Origin: an uncultured Bacilli bacterium
GTDB taxonomy: Bacteria; Bacillota_I; Bacilli_A; RFN20; CAG-826
DNA: 56,490 nt
Direction: 5' to 3'
Assembly (NCBI GenBank): GCA_944368975.1
Contig: CALVXI010000008.1
Span: 1 to 56,490 of the forward strand
The notes beneath the pieces are model-generated. The model made no database searches. It saw only the letters and a list, made by a program, of their open reading frames with translations, and was not told where the DNA came from. How positions within the stretch are numbered: the first letter of the stretch is position 1; each line of letters opens with the position of its first letter. Of this stretch, positions 45,031-55,100 are shown in pieces. The translations under genes and the position numbers were made by a program.

Positions 45031-45672
45031 ATGGCAAAAATTATTTTTTACGAATATAACAATAAAACTTATAAACTAGAATATTATCCAAAAGATATTA
45101 AAAATATCAATATTAGATTGGTTAATGATACTTTCAAAATTTCTTATCCAAATAATTTAGATTACAATTATTTGATGAGAAAATTTTATAAAGCAGTACC
45201 TAGTTTAGTAAATAAACAAAAGTTTTTATTTTCGAATTATTCTAGTGAAAAAGGAGTATATATTCTTGGAAATTTTGAAGAATTTCATGATGGTAATTTT
45301 ATTAAAGTTTTAAATCACGATATTTTATTTATTAATGAAAATCATTTTTACAAGATTATTAAGCCATTCTTTTTAGAATATATTACTAATAGAGTTAGAA
45401 AAATTGAAAATATTATGACTCCAGGAGTAATACACGACATTGATGTTAAAAATGTTACATCTTATTTTGGTAAAAACTTTATAAGAAAAAAACTTTTAAT
45501 TTTTAATAGTTGTATGATTCATTATCGTGAAGAAATAATTGATGCACTAATTGTTCATGAATTAGCCCATGATTATGTTCATGGTCATAATAAGAAGTTT
45601 TATCAAAAATGTATTGAATATTGTCCAAATTATTTTAAATTAGATAAAATGCTAATGGAACATTGTTTATGA
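45031..45672 (+). CDS. YgjP-like (DUF45) zinc metallopeptidase
   Basis: 213-aa predicted metalloprotein. Zinc site VHELAHDYVHGHNKKFY (~173-189, HExxH with a third His) near the C-terminus, as in YgjP/DUF45 and SprT-like proteins. No signal peptide, so cytosolic. No ribosome site; the -10 box is 8 nt upstream. Its TGA overlaps the next start (ATGA). Confidence 0.87.
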   Translation: MAKIIFYEYNNKTYKLEYYPKDIKNINIRLVNDTFKISYPNNLDYNYLMRKFYKAVPSLVNKQKFLFSNYSSEKGVYILGNFEEFHDGNFIKVLNHDILFINENHFYKIIKPFFLEYITNRVRKIENIMTPGVIHDIDVKNVTSYFGKNFIRKKLLIFNSCMIHYREEIIDALIVHELAHDYVHGHNKKFYQKCIEYCPNYFKLDKMLMEHCL

Positions 45673-46406
45673 AAATTACAAGCTTACAAAATTCATATAT
45701 TAAGTATCTTAATAAATTAAAAGAAAATGATTTTTCAAAAAAAGAGAAGAAATTTTTAATTGAAGGTTTTCATTTAGTTAATGAATCAAAAGAATATTTA
45801 AGTGAAATTTTAGTTTTAGAATATCTTGATGAATATAAAGATATTAAACAAATTGAGGTATCTAAAGAAATTCTTGAGAAATTAAGTAGTGGAAAATCTA
45901 AAGCTCGTATAATTGGAATTTGTAATTATATAGATAAAAAAGATATCCATTCAAATATTTTGATATATTTAAATGCTATTCAAGATCCTGGAAATGTTGG
46001 AACTATTTTTAGAACTGCTTTAGCTTTTTCTTTTTTTGATATTTTAATAGATGAAAAATGTGCATTTAAGTATAATCAAAAAGTAATTCAATCTTCACAA
46101 GGAGCAATATTTAAAGAGAATATTGTTGAAAGTAATTTTAATGAGTTATTAGAATTTAAAAATAAAGGTTATAAAATAATTGTCACAACTTTAAGTGATA
46201 AATCAGTATATTTAGAGAATTTTAATTTTGATATAAATGACAAGTATGTTATTGTTTTTGGAAATGAAGGGCAAGGGGTAAGTAAAGAAATTATTAATAT
46301 AAGTGATTATCAATTAAAAATTAAAATGAATAATATTGATAGTTTAAATGTGGCTATTAGTGCTGGTATAATTTTAAATAGAATAAATGAAAAAAGAACT
46401 TTATGA
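45669..46406 (+). CDS. SpoU/TrmH-family RNA 2'-O-methyltransferase
   Basis: 245 aa from the ATG at 45669, which overlaps the preceding stop. N-terminal substrate-binding part KKEKKFLIEGFHLVNES, then the SPOUT core: motif 1 NAIQDPGNVGTIFRTA, motif 2 VIVFGNEGQGVSKEI, motif 3 DSLNVAISAGIIL. It methylates a ribose in rRNA or tRNA using SAM. The exact target is not decidable here. Confidence 0.93.
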   Translation: MKITSLQNSYIKYLNKLKENDFSKKEKKFLIEGFHLVNESKEYLSEILVLEYLDEYKDIKQIEVSKEILEKLSSGKSKARIIGICNYIDKKDIHSNILIYLNAIQDPGNVGTIFRTALAFSFFDILIDEKCAFKYNQKVIQSSQGAIFKENIVESNFNELLEFKNKGYKIIVTTLSDKSVYLENFNFDINDKYVIVFGNEGQGVSKEIINISDYQLKIKMNNIDSLNVAISAGIILNRINEKRTL

Positions 46407-47817
46407 TGTAATTATTATTGGAGCTGGGGTAATTGGAGCTAGCATTGCTCGATTTTTAAGTAGGTTTAATGTTAAATGTTTAATACTTGAAAAGCATAAT
46501 GATGTTGGTGAAGAAGCTAGTGGTGCAAATAGTGCAATAGTTCATAGTGGTTATGATCCAAAACCTAATACATTAAAAGCTAAATTTAATGTAATTGGGG
46601 CTAAGATGTTTGATAAAATAAATGATGAACTTGATGTTAATTATATTAAAACTGGTACATTAACTATTGGATTTAATAATGATGATTTAATAACATTAAA
46701 ATCTTTAAAAGAAAGAGGAGAAATTAATGGAGTTGAAACGTCAATTATTGGAAAAGATGAGTTATTTAAATTAGAACCAAATTTAAATAAAAATGTCTTA
46801 TATGGTTTATATGCAAAAGAGGCAGGAATTGTTAATCCATTTTTATTAGTAAGTGGATTAATCGAAAATGCTTTAGAAAATAATATCGATCTTAAATTAA
46901 ACTCTGAAGTAATAAAAATAGAAAAAATAATGGATTTTTACAGGGTTTTTACAAAAGACAAAGGTATTTATGAAACAAAAGTATTAGTTAATGCTAGTGG
47001 AAGAAATGGAGATTATATAACTTCATTTATAGAAAAACCAAAGTTTAAAATTACTCCTCGAAAAGGACAATATATTCTTTTTGATCATTTTGATGATCAT
47101 TTTATAAATAGACCTTTATTTATGTGTCCAACTAAAATGGGGAAAGGTGTTTTAGTAAGTAAAACAACATCAAATAATTATTATATTGGGCCAACTAATG
47201 AAGCATCTAGTTTAGATGATGTTTCTACTACTAAAGAAGGCTTTGATTATTTAAAAAAAGAGTCATTAAAACTAATCAATAATTTACCTATTAAAGATGC
47301 AATTAGAGAATTTAGTGGAGTTAGAGCAAATAACAATATTGATGATTTTATAATTGAAGAAAGTAATTTAAATGAAGGGTTCTTTAATGTTTCAAGTATT
47401 ATGTCTCCAGGTTTAGCAAGTAGTTTAGCAATTGGGGAATATGTATCTAATTTAATTCAAAATAGATTAAATTTAAAAATTAATGAAAATTATAATCCAT
47501 ATATTCGTAAATATCCTAAATTTAATAATTATGAAAAATTAAAAGATTTAATTAATATAAATCCACTTTATGGAAAGTTTATTTGTCGATGTGAAAAGGT
47601 TAGTGAAGGAATGATTATTGATATGATTCATCGTAAAGGTGGACCTACAACAGTTAAAGGAATTAAAAAAAGACTAAGAGCTGGATTTGGAAGATGTCAG
47701 GGTACTTTCTGCCAAGAAGAAGTAATTAAAATACTATCTAGAGAATTAAATATACCAATAGATGAAGTAAATTATAGTGATTTAGGAACAAATATTCTTA
47801 AATATCGAAGTAAGTAA
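46387..47817 (+). CDS. glpA: GlpA-like FAD glycerol-3-phosphate dehydrogenase with [2Fe-2S] domain
   Basis: 476 aa. FAD-binding GAGVIGASIARFLSRF (~12-27), then NSAIVHSGYDPKPNTLKAKF and the DAO-type substrate domain. The C-terminal ~70 residues are a BFD-like Fe-S domain: FICRCEKVSEG and FGRCQGTFCQEE give the four cysteines. With the next two genes it matches the GlpA-GlpB-DUF1667 set of anaerobic Firmicutes, which oxidises glycerol-3-phosphate without making H2O2, unlike GlpO of mycoplasmas. Overlaps the methyltransferase gene by 20 nt. No glpK or glpF is adjacent. Confidence 0.88.
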   Translation: MKKELYDVIIIGAGVIGASIARFLSRFNVKCLILEKHNDVGEEASGANSAIVHSGYDPKPNTLKAKFNVIGAKMFDKINDELDVNYIKTGTLTIGFNNDDLITLKSLKERGEINGVETSIIGKDELFKLEPNLNKNVLYGLYAKEAGIVNPFLLVSGLIENALENNIDLKLNSEVIKIEKIMDFYRVFTKDKGIYETKVLVNASGRNGDYITSFIEKPKFKITPRKGQYILFDHFDDHFINRPLFMCPTKMGKGVLVSKTTSNNYYIGPTNEASSLDDVSTTKEGFDYLKKESLKLINNLPIKDAIREFSGVRANNNIDDFIIEESNLNEGFFNVSSIMSPGLASSLAIGEYVSNLIQNRLNLKINENYNPYIRKYPKFNNYEKLKDLININPLYGKFICRCEKVSEGMIIDMIHRKGGPTTVKGIKKRLRAGFGRCQGTFCQEEVIKILSRELNIPIDEVNYSDLGTNILKYRSK

Positions 47818-47818
47818 G

Positions 47819-49072
47819 ATGGAAAATGTGAGTTTAGTAATAATAGGTGGAGGAAGTGCTGGATTAGCAAGTGCAATTAGCGCGTATGATAATGGCGTTA
47901 AAGATATTTTAGTTATTGAAAGAAGTCATGAGCTTGGTGGAATTTTAAATCAATGCATTCACAGTGGCTTTGGTTTAAGTTTGCTTAAAGAAGAATTAAC
48001 TGGACCTGAATATGCTCATCATTTTATTAATGAATTAAAGAAAAGAAATATTAAATATTTATTAGATAGTTTAGTTTTAGAAATTAATAAGAATTTAGAA
48101 GTTGTATATTCTAATTCTTTTGGAGTTAATAAAATAAAAGCAAAAGCAATTATTTGTGCTTTAGGGTGTAATGAAAGAACTTTTAGTCAAATATTTATTC
48201 CTGGAGATCGTCCTAAAGGTGTTTATACCGCTGGACTTGCTCAAAAATATTTAAATATTGATGGATATCTCGTTGGTAAAAATGTCTATATTTTAGGAAG
48301 CGGAGATATTGGCTTAATTATGGCTAGAAGAATGACTTTAGAAGGAGCTAATGTCATTGGTGTTAGTGAAATTATGCCTTATAGTAATGGTTTAAATCGT
48401 AATATAGTTCAGTGTTTAAATGACTTTAATATACCTTTATATTTAAAAACGACAGTAAGTAAAATCGTTGGTAATAAAGTATTAGAAGGAATTGAAATAA
48501 GTGATGTTGATGATAAGCAAAATATTATCCTAAATACAAATCGATTTATTAAATGTGATACATTACTTTTAAGTGTTGGTTTATATCCTTTTAATACATT
48601 ATTAAATAAAGCTGGATGTAAGAAGAATTCCTTAACTAATGGCGCGTTAATCGATAATAATTTTGAAACAACAATTGAAGGAATTTTTACTACAGGTAAT
48701 GGTTTACATGTCCATGATTTAGTTGATTTTGTAAGTGAAGAAAGCTTTATTGTTGGCAAAAAAGCTGCAGAACTCATATTAAATTTAAGAAATGACGTTA
48801 TATCTGAATTAAATGTGAACAATAAAGATAATGTAAGTTATGTTTTACCTAATACCATTAAATTAACAAATAATAATGAAGAGGTATATTTTTACTTAAG
48901 AGTAAGAAAGAAAATTAATAAAGGAAAAATTAAGATTTTAAATAATAATAAAATAATTTATTCATTTATAAAAATGTATCTTGAACCTAGTGAAATGATT
49001 AAGTTTAAAATTGAATCAAATCTACTTATAAATCTTAAAGAAATTGATGTTGAAATTGAGGAAATTAAATAA
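47819..49072 (+). CDS. GlpB-like NAD(P)/FAD-dependent oxidoreductase
   Basis: 417 aa pyridine-nucleotide-disulphide-type flavoprotein: FAD site IIGGGSAGLASAISAYDNG (~8-26), LNQCIHSGFGLSLL, and second dinucleotide site VYILGSGDIGLIMARRMTLEG. The C-terminus has SVGLYPFN and TTGNGLHVHDLVDFVSEE. It presumably takes electrons from the GlpA-like subunit. Starts 1 nt after that gene and overlaps DUF1667 by 1 nt. Confidence 0.88.
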   Translation: MENVSLVIIGGGSAGLASAISAYDNGVKDILVIERSHELGGILNQCIHSGFGLSLLKEELTGPEYAHHFINELKKRNIKYLLDSLVLEINKNLEVVYSNSFGVNKIKAKAIICALGCNERTFSQIFIPGDRPKGVYTAGLAQKYLNIDGYLVGKNVYILGSGDIGLIMARRMTLEGANVIGVSEIMPYSNGLNRNIVQCLNDFNIPLYLKTTVSKIVGNKVLEGIEISDVDDKQNIILNTNRFIKCDTLLLSVGLYPFNTLLNKAGCKKNSLTNGALIDNNFETTIEGIFTTGNGLHVHDLVDFVSEESFIVGKKAAELILNLRNDVISELNVNNKDNVSYVLPNTIKLTNNNEEVYFYLRVRKKINKGKIKILNNNKIIYSFIKMYLEPSEMIKFKIESNLLINLKEIDVEIEEIK

Positions 49073-49407
49073 TGAAAGAATTAATTTGTATTAATTGTCC
49101 TAAAGGATGTCATATTTTTATTAATAATGATGAAATTAAAGGGTATAGTTGTTTAAGAGGCTTATACTATGCAAAAAATGAGTTAACTAATCCTTTAAGA
49201 AATTTATCTTCAACCATTAAAATCAAAGATAGCAATTTAATGTGTCCTGTTAAATCTTCTAAACCTTTACCCAAAGATAAAATTAATTTAGTGATGAAAG
49301 AAATTAATAAAGTAGATGTCTCATTGCCAATTAAATTTCATCAAGTGATTATTAAAAATGTATTAAATTTAGAGGTTGATATAATCTCAACAAAGGAAAT
49401 TAATTAA
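49072..49407 (+). CDS. DUF1667 protein (third member of the glp set)
   Basis: 111 aa with LICINCPKGCHIFI and GYSCLRGLYYAKNEL, the Cys-x2-Cys-x3-Cys...Cys pattern of DUF1667, then MCPVKSSKPLPKDKI. Likely binds a metal or Fe-S cluster and works with the two flavoproteins. Only the order of genes and family habit support this role. Confidence 0.9.
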   Translation: MKELICINCPKGCHIFINNDEIKGYSCLRGLYYAKNELTNPLRNLSSTIKIKDSNLMCPVKSSKPLPKDKINLVMKEINKVDVSLPIKFHQVIIKNVLNLEVDIISTKEIN

Positions 49408-49425
49408 TTTAATATCAAAATAATT

Positions 49426-49446
49426 TATAATAAATTCAGTCAGGAG
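49426..49446 (+). promoter_or_regulatory. -10 and ribosome site of the MAG1210-like gene
   Basis: TATAAT at 49426-49431 and CAGGAG at 49441-49446, giving a leader of ~16 nt. The -35 is weak. Confidence 0.45.
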
Positions 49447-49453
49447 TTCAATT

Positions 49454-51280
49454 ATGGATAGTTATAGTGGTTTAGAATTTGATCCAGTAGATTATTATAA
49501 TAAGATTTTAAAAAGTGAAGTTAATGATAAAATTACAAAACAAGTTGAAGACTTAACAAAGATTTCTAATATTGATATTAATAAAAATAAATCTACTGCA
49601 AAAAAAGTTTATGAATTAAAAAATAAGATTGATAAAGAAAATTCGAGTTTAAAAAGAAATAAAATATTTCGAACAATTCTTATAATTTTAAGTGTTATTA
49701 GCGTTATCTCGATACTTTTTGGAATACTAAATATTTTTAATAAGGGGAGTGAATTAGTTAGTGGATTAACTATTGGAATTGGTGCTTTTGTTTTAATTGT
49801 TTCCTTACTTGTTATTTTTTTAGTTTTAAATAAGAATATTAAAAATCTTCAATCTAATATTGAAAAGATTAATAAAGAATATTCTAAAAAATACTTAGAA
49901 GCTCTTGAAGAACTATCTCCTTTAAAAAATTTATTTAATTTTAAACAATTTGTAGATTTAGTTAATAATTCAAATAGCGTCATAAGTTTAGATTATGAAG
50001 TTAGTCAAAAAAAGTTATTGATGCTTAAAGAATTATTTGACTACAATTCTGAATTTAATATTTCCCAATCAGTTGTTGATGTTTATAGTGGAAATATTGA
50101 GAAAAATCCATTTTTAAGAGTTTTACTTAATAACGAAAGAATGAAAGATGTTACGTATACAGGAACTAGAGTTGTTACTTGGGTTGAAACTTACACCGAT
50201 AGTGAAGGACATCTTAGAACTCGTACTGAAAGTGAAACTTTAGTTGCTTATTATAAAGCTCCTGCTCCATTTTATTCGACTAGTTCATTAGTAATTTATG
50301 GTAATGAAGCCGCTCCTGATTTATGTTTCTCACGTTATCCTAGTGGATTAGATGCTAAAGATGACGAAGACGATGTTGAAAAACTCGTTAAAAAGAATAT
50401 GAAAAAAATAGAAAAGAAAGAATATAAATCTATTAAAAGTGGAGGCTCATTTCAAAGCTTAGCAAATGATGACTTCGAAGCTTTATTTAATGCAACTGAT
50501 CGTAATCATGAGGTTCAATATCGTCTTCTTTTTACGCCATTAGCGCAACAAAATATGATTGAACTTATTACAAAAAAAGAGCCTTACATCGATGATTTTT
50601 CTTTTATTAAAAATAAAAAAATGAATTATGTATTTTCTAGACATAGTAGTAATAATATTCGTTTTGATTATTTAAATTATACTTCTTATTTTGACTATAA
50701 AGTTCTTAAAGAGGACTACATAAAGAATATGAACGAAGCTTTTACTTCACTTTATTTTGATGTAGCACCAATTTTAGCTATTCCTTTATATCAACTTCAT
50801 GAAGCAGGTGTATTTAATCCTAGCCTAGAAAAAGAAGAAATAACTTTATATGAAGCAGAAGCTTTTATTAATCATATGGATCGTAATTTATTTAAACATC
50901 CACAAACAACAACGGATCAAATTTTAAAACTTAATAAAATTAAATCTTTAAATAATAGCGACTTATTTAAAGTAACTTCTTACTCGTATGTCGCTATACC
51001 TCAAGTAGAAATTGTTCCTGTTTTATGTCGTAATGGCAGATATTACGATGTTAGTGTTAAATGGTATCGCTATGATCGATTAGTTAAAGATAGTAATGTT
51101 GCAATAAGTAAAATTAAAGAGGATAGTAAAGTAAATAACACTAGTGATAATGCTTTTAAATATAGAACATATAGATATCATAATTTTGTAAGTTGCTTTT
51201 TAGATCAGGATGATTTTACAGAAGAAAATGATAACTCATTTGTATCTAACATTAAAAACCATTATAATTTTATCAAATAA
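49454..51280 (+). CDS. MAG1210-like membrane protein of unknown function
   Basis: 608 aa. An N-terminal charged coiled-coil segment (~10-65), two adjacent membrane helices (~70-90 and ~98-122), then a second coiled coil and a large soluble domain. The middle has YTGTRVVTWVETYTDSEGHL and APFYSTSSLVIYGNEAAPDL. The layout and the partner LemA gene resemble the MAG1210 family known from mycoplasmas. Function unknown; a membrane-surface complex with LemA is plausible. Confidence 0.55.
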   Translation: MDSYSGLEFDPVDYYNKILKSEVNDKITKQVEDLTKISNIDINKNKSTAKKVYELKNKIDKENSSLKRNKIFRTILIILSVISVISILFGILNIFNKGSELVSGLTIGIGAFVLIVSLLVIFLVLNKNIKNLQSNIEKINKEYSKKYLEALEELSPLKNLFNFKQFVDLVNNSNSVISLDYEVSQKKLLMLKELFDYNSEFNISQSVVDVYSGNIEKNPFLRVLLNNERMKDVTYTGTRVVTWVETYTDSEGHLRTRTESETLVAYYKAPAPFYSTSSLVIYGNEAAPDLCFSRYPSGLDAKDDEDDVEKLVKKNMKKIEKKEYKSIKSGGSFQSLANDDFEALFNATDRNHEVQYRLLFTPLAQQNMIELITKKEPYIDDFSFIKNKKMNYVFSRHSSNNIRFDYLNYTSYFDYKVLKEDYIKNMNEAFTSLYFDVAPILAIPLYQLHEAGVFNPSLEKEEITLYEAEAFINHMDRNLFKHPQTTTDQILKLNKIKSLNNSDLFKVTSYSYVAIPQVEIVPVLCRNGRYYDVSVKWYRYDRLVKDSNVAISKIKEDSKVNNTSDNAFKYRTYRYHNFVSCFLDQDDFTEENDNSFVSNIKNHYNFIK

Positions 51281-51297
51281 TTTAGGAGGACAAATTT

Positions 51298-51960
51298 ATG
51301 GCAAATCCATTAGATGAAATGACTGGACCAACAATCGAAGAAGGAAGAGATATTAATGTTATTCAAAAGCAAATTCCTGTTAAAGTTGGTTGGGGTTCTA
51401 AATTTTTTGAAGTAATACTTTGGGTTTTAGCAATTATTCCAGGATTAGTTTTCTTGTTTATGAAAATTAATGCTAAAACTTATTTAAGAAAGCTTGAACA
51501 AAAAATACAACATGACGCTTCACAAATTGATAATTATCTTGAACAAAGAGTTATGATTTTACAAAATGCTAGTAAGCTACTTGATAAAGCAATTGATTTA
51601 GATAAAGATACTTTAACAAAAATTGCTCAATATCGTTCTGGAAATAATTCTGATGCTTTAAGAAATCAAACTTCACAAGAAGTTGATAAATTATTTGGAC
51701 AAATTAATGTTGCTTTTGAAAATTACCCAGATTTAAAAGCACATAATGAGATCGAAGAATGCTTAAGACAAAATAGCTATTTACAAAAAGAAATTACTGC
51801 TGCTAGAGAACAATATAATGATACTGTTTATACATGGAATAGTGCTATCCAAGAATGGCCTACCAAAATGATAGTTGCTGCTAAACTTGGTTATACAACT
51901 AGAATCCCATTTACAGCTTCGCAAGAAATTAAACAACAAGCTAGAGGTGTATTTTTCTAA
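51298..51960 (+). CDS. LemA-family protein
   Basis: 220 aa with one membrane helix (~36-55) and the LemA helical core: IDNYLEQRVMILQNASKLLD, YNDTVYTWNSAIQEWPTKM, then AKLGYTTRIPFTASQEI. In LemA proteins the N-terminus is short and the helical bundle extracellular or cytosolic depending on species. Seventeen nt after the MAG1210-like gene, with AGGAGG as ribosome site. Last gene before a strong terminator. Confidence 0.88.
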   Translation: MANPLDEMTGPTIEEGRDINVIQKQIPVKVGWGSKFFEVILWVLAIIPGLVFLFMKINAKTYLRKLEQKIQHDASQIDNYLEQRVMILQNASKLLDKAIDLDKDTLTKIAQYRSGNNSDALRNQTSQEVDKLFGQINVAFENYPDLKAHNEIEECLRQNSYLQKEITAAREQYNDTVYTWNSAIQEWPTKMIVAAKLGYTTRIPFTASQEIKQQARGVFF

Positions 51961-52013
51961 AATAACTTAGATTTGCAAGGTTTTTGTAAATTTTAATTAA
52001 TTTTTGAATCTAT

Positions 52014-52055
52014 AAAAATCACTTAATTTTAAAAATAAGTGATTTTTTTCTTTTT
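52014..52055 (+). terminator. Intrinsic terminator after lemA
   Basis: A 12-bp stem (AAAAATCACTTA/TAAGTGATTTTT, 52014-52025 and 52036-52047) and a long T-rich tail. Confidence 0.88.
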
Positions 52056-52085
52056 GTAGTGTGAACATATTTTCTAACTTTAAAG

Positions 52086-52114
52086 TTGTATTTTTTTCTA
52101 ATTAAAATTATAAT
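52086..52114 (+). promoter_or_regulatory. Promoter of the 1278-aa lipoprotein, leaderless spacing
   Basis: TTGTAT (52086-52091), 17 bp, TATAAT (52109-52114), then 7 nt to the ATG at 52122. No ribosome site. The promoter also shows that the longer in-frame reading from the TTG at 52086 is not the real start. Confidence 0.6.
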
Positions 52115-52121
52115 TTTAATT

Positions 52122-55100
52122 ATGAAAAGAAAATTGAATATATTCCCATTAGCTACTTTAGCTACTTTGTCATTAACAAGTTGTAACTTTGAAGTTACTG
52201 AAGATCCAAATAAAGAATTTGTCGATCAAGCATTAAGTTATTATCGAAAACTTCGTGAAAAACAAAATATAACTGATGAAAACGCAGAATATCATGCCTG
52301 GTATTATGATAGTAGTTTACTTAAAGGAGTTGTTTTTAATTCGTTAACTGATTATCAATACTTAGGAATAGTCAATTTTCAAAATCTTTGTTTTAGTGAA
52401 ACTGAAAATAGTTTCTTTATGGATATTCCAAATTACGATATTTCATTTAATTTTGAGACTGGAGAAGTTAATTTACCTCCTTTTTTTGAAAATCCAATCG
52501 ATTTTATTAATGAATTACCTTTAGTTTTAATTCGAAACGATGGTAAATTTGATAATGATGATGTTTATACAAAGTTTGATGAAAATGGAAACATAAATGA
52601 TTACGCTTATAGTGAAAATTATGACCCAACTTTGTTTTATATTGAAGATTTTAGTTATGATTTTGGGGTGGACGCTTTAAATGAATTTGATATTAATTAT
52701 CAAGGTAAAGAAACAGCTATTTTAAAGCGAGATATTTACGGCTTAATTGAAGATGTTATTAGTGAATCTGGTGTTGAATTACCTTTAAATTTATCAATAA
52801 GCGATATATTAATTAGAAGTTATAACAAAGCTAATAATTTAAAACATGGTGAATTAGTTCCTGAGACAATCAACTTTCCTTCAAAATTCGATGATAAAGA
52901 AGTTGTTGTTGGTCCAATGGGATTAACTGCTTTATTTGATACCTCGAGTGTAAAGCAAATTAAAAACGTAAAATTAAATGAAGGGATCACAACTTTAAGC
53001 TTTTTTGCTTTTGATGGAGCAACTAATTTATCTAGTTTAGAATTACCATCATCATTAAAAGAAATTTCTTTATCAAGTTTATCAAATCTAAATTTGGATA
53101 CTTTAGTAGTTCATGATACAGAAAATGAAATTAATATTGTTGAATCTAAAGGGTTAGAAGTTAATTTTGACTTTAATTTTAATAACACTGATTACCATAT
53201 TAGTGTTAGTTCACCTTTTAATAATACAACGATTAATAATTCATTAATTTTTGAAAATTATGATAATAAAAATGCTGAAAATTTTCCTTATTTAGATATT
53301 AATTTCACTAATGGACTCAGTAATTCTATAAATTATATTGATAGTGAAAATATTGATAAATATAGTAGCATTAGTGAAGGTTTTAGTAAAACTTCAGGTA
53401 TTAATCCATTATTTAATCTAGCTGAAATTCCTAGCGATGGAATTATTAGCGATGATAAATTAACTAATATTGAGACTAATAAAACTTTATATTTAGCTAG
53501 TTCTTATGTTAGAGATGATGGTACATTATACCGTAATAATTTTAATAATTATCGTACCTATGGTTATATTCGTGATAATGAAGGAACTAACAAATTAACC
53601 TTAAAATTAGAAAATGATTTAGAAGTTAATGGAAAAGTAGTTTTAAGCGGTGTTATTGGTAGTGATGGTATTTATGAAGGAAAAATTGTTGGAGATTATA
53701 CTTCAATTGATCTTAATGGTCACACTTTAACGATTAAAAACGGTGGAATTATTGATTCTAATGGATTAATTTTCGATAGCTCAGCAAGTAAAAGTGGCAA
53801 AATTATTGTTGAGAATGGTGGAATTTTAAAAACAAATTTAGTTACAAATTCTTATAATTATAACTCTTACAATAATGCTATTAGTGAAAATGGTCTAAAT
53901 ATAAGTCCTTTTACTGAATATAATTTACCTTATTTAAAAACTAATATTACCTTAAATAATGGGGCTAATTTGATTATTAAAGAAAGTAGTTTTAATAATC
54001 AAAATATCGGGTTTAATACTGAAATTAATTTATTTACTAATAATGAAAATAGCGTTTTTAAATATGGAAATGATAATGAAGGAACGATTAATTTAAGCTA
54101 TGATGAACTAAAAAATAAAAATAATGTAACATCCAATTTAGCCTTAACTTATAATGGTTTTCCAATTATTGATAGCCAAAATAATTTAGTTTACACTCAT
54201 AATAAATACACTTATTTATCTAATAATCTTATTGATTATACATTTAATAATGATTTAGTAACTAATAGTAAAATCATTATTGGAAATAATGGTAATTTTG
54301 AATTTAATGGAGCAACTTTAATTATTAATAATTCTTTAGTTAATTTAAATAGTGATAGTGGATTACATATTAATTTATTAGAAAATGGACAAATAGTTCT
54401 TCCTAGTGATACTAGTAATATCGCTTTACTTGGAAGAATAAATTTAAATGATCTTGCTTATAGTAATTTATCAACTAATGTTATTACTAAATCATTTAGT
54501 TTTAATGAACTTATTAATGTAGGAATTTATGATAATAGCCTTTTAAATTATAGTGGAGTTAATCAATATGATTTAGATTTAGTGTTAAGCTCTTCTAATA
54601 ATGAACTTATTAAAACTACAAATTCATATTCTATTATTATTTTTAATAATAATAGAACTATGGTTAATAGTAATAATGAAACATTAGCTAGTAAAACTAA
54701 TAATGGAAAATGGACAATAAATGTTGATGGAACTGAAATTTTAACTGATATTGATAGTGATGTAATTACTTATTTTAGAAATGATACTACACAATATCTT
54801 TTAACTAATAATGGAACTTGGAATCAAACTAGCACCGCTGATGAAAATCAAATATATCATATCGATGGATCACAATATATTCTATATAATGGTAATTTAA
54901 TTGAAGGACATTTAAATTTAGAATATCAAGGCGTTACAATTTTTACTGATTTAAAAGCTAATAATTATTTATTATTTGACTCTAATCAAACTGGAAATAG
55001 TCAATATTATTTAACTAGAGTATTTGAACACGGACATATTTTTGCATTAACAAATAATGTAAGAACATCTTCAAGTTTTAATCCAAAAGATTATCTTACC

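Noticed and set aside
48409..48822. 137-codon minus-strand frame opposite the GlpB-like gene
   Set aside because: The opposite strand encodes conserved flavoprotein motifs; no promoter or ribosome site for the antisense frame.
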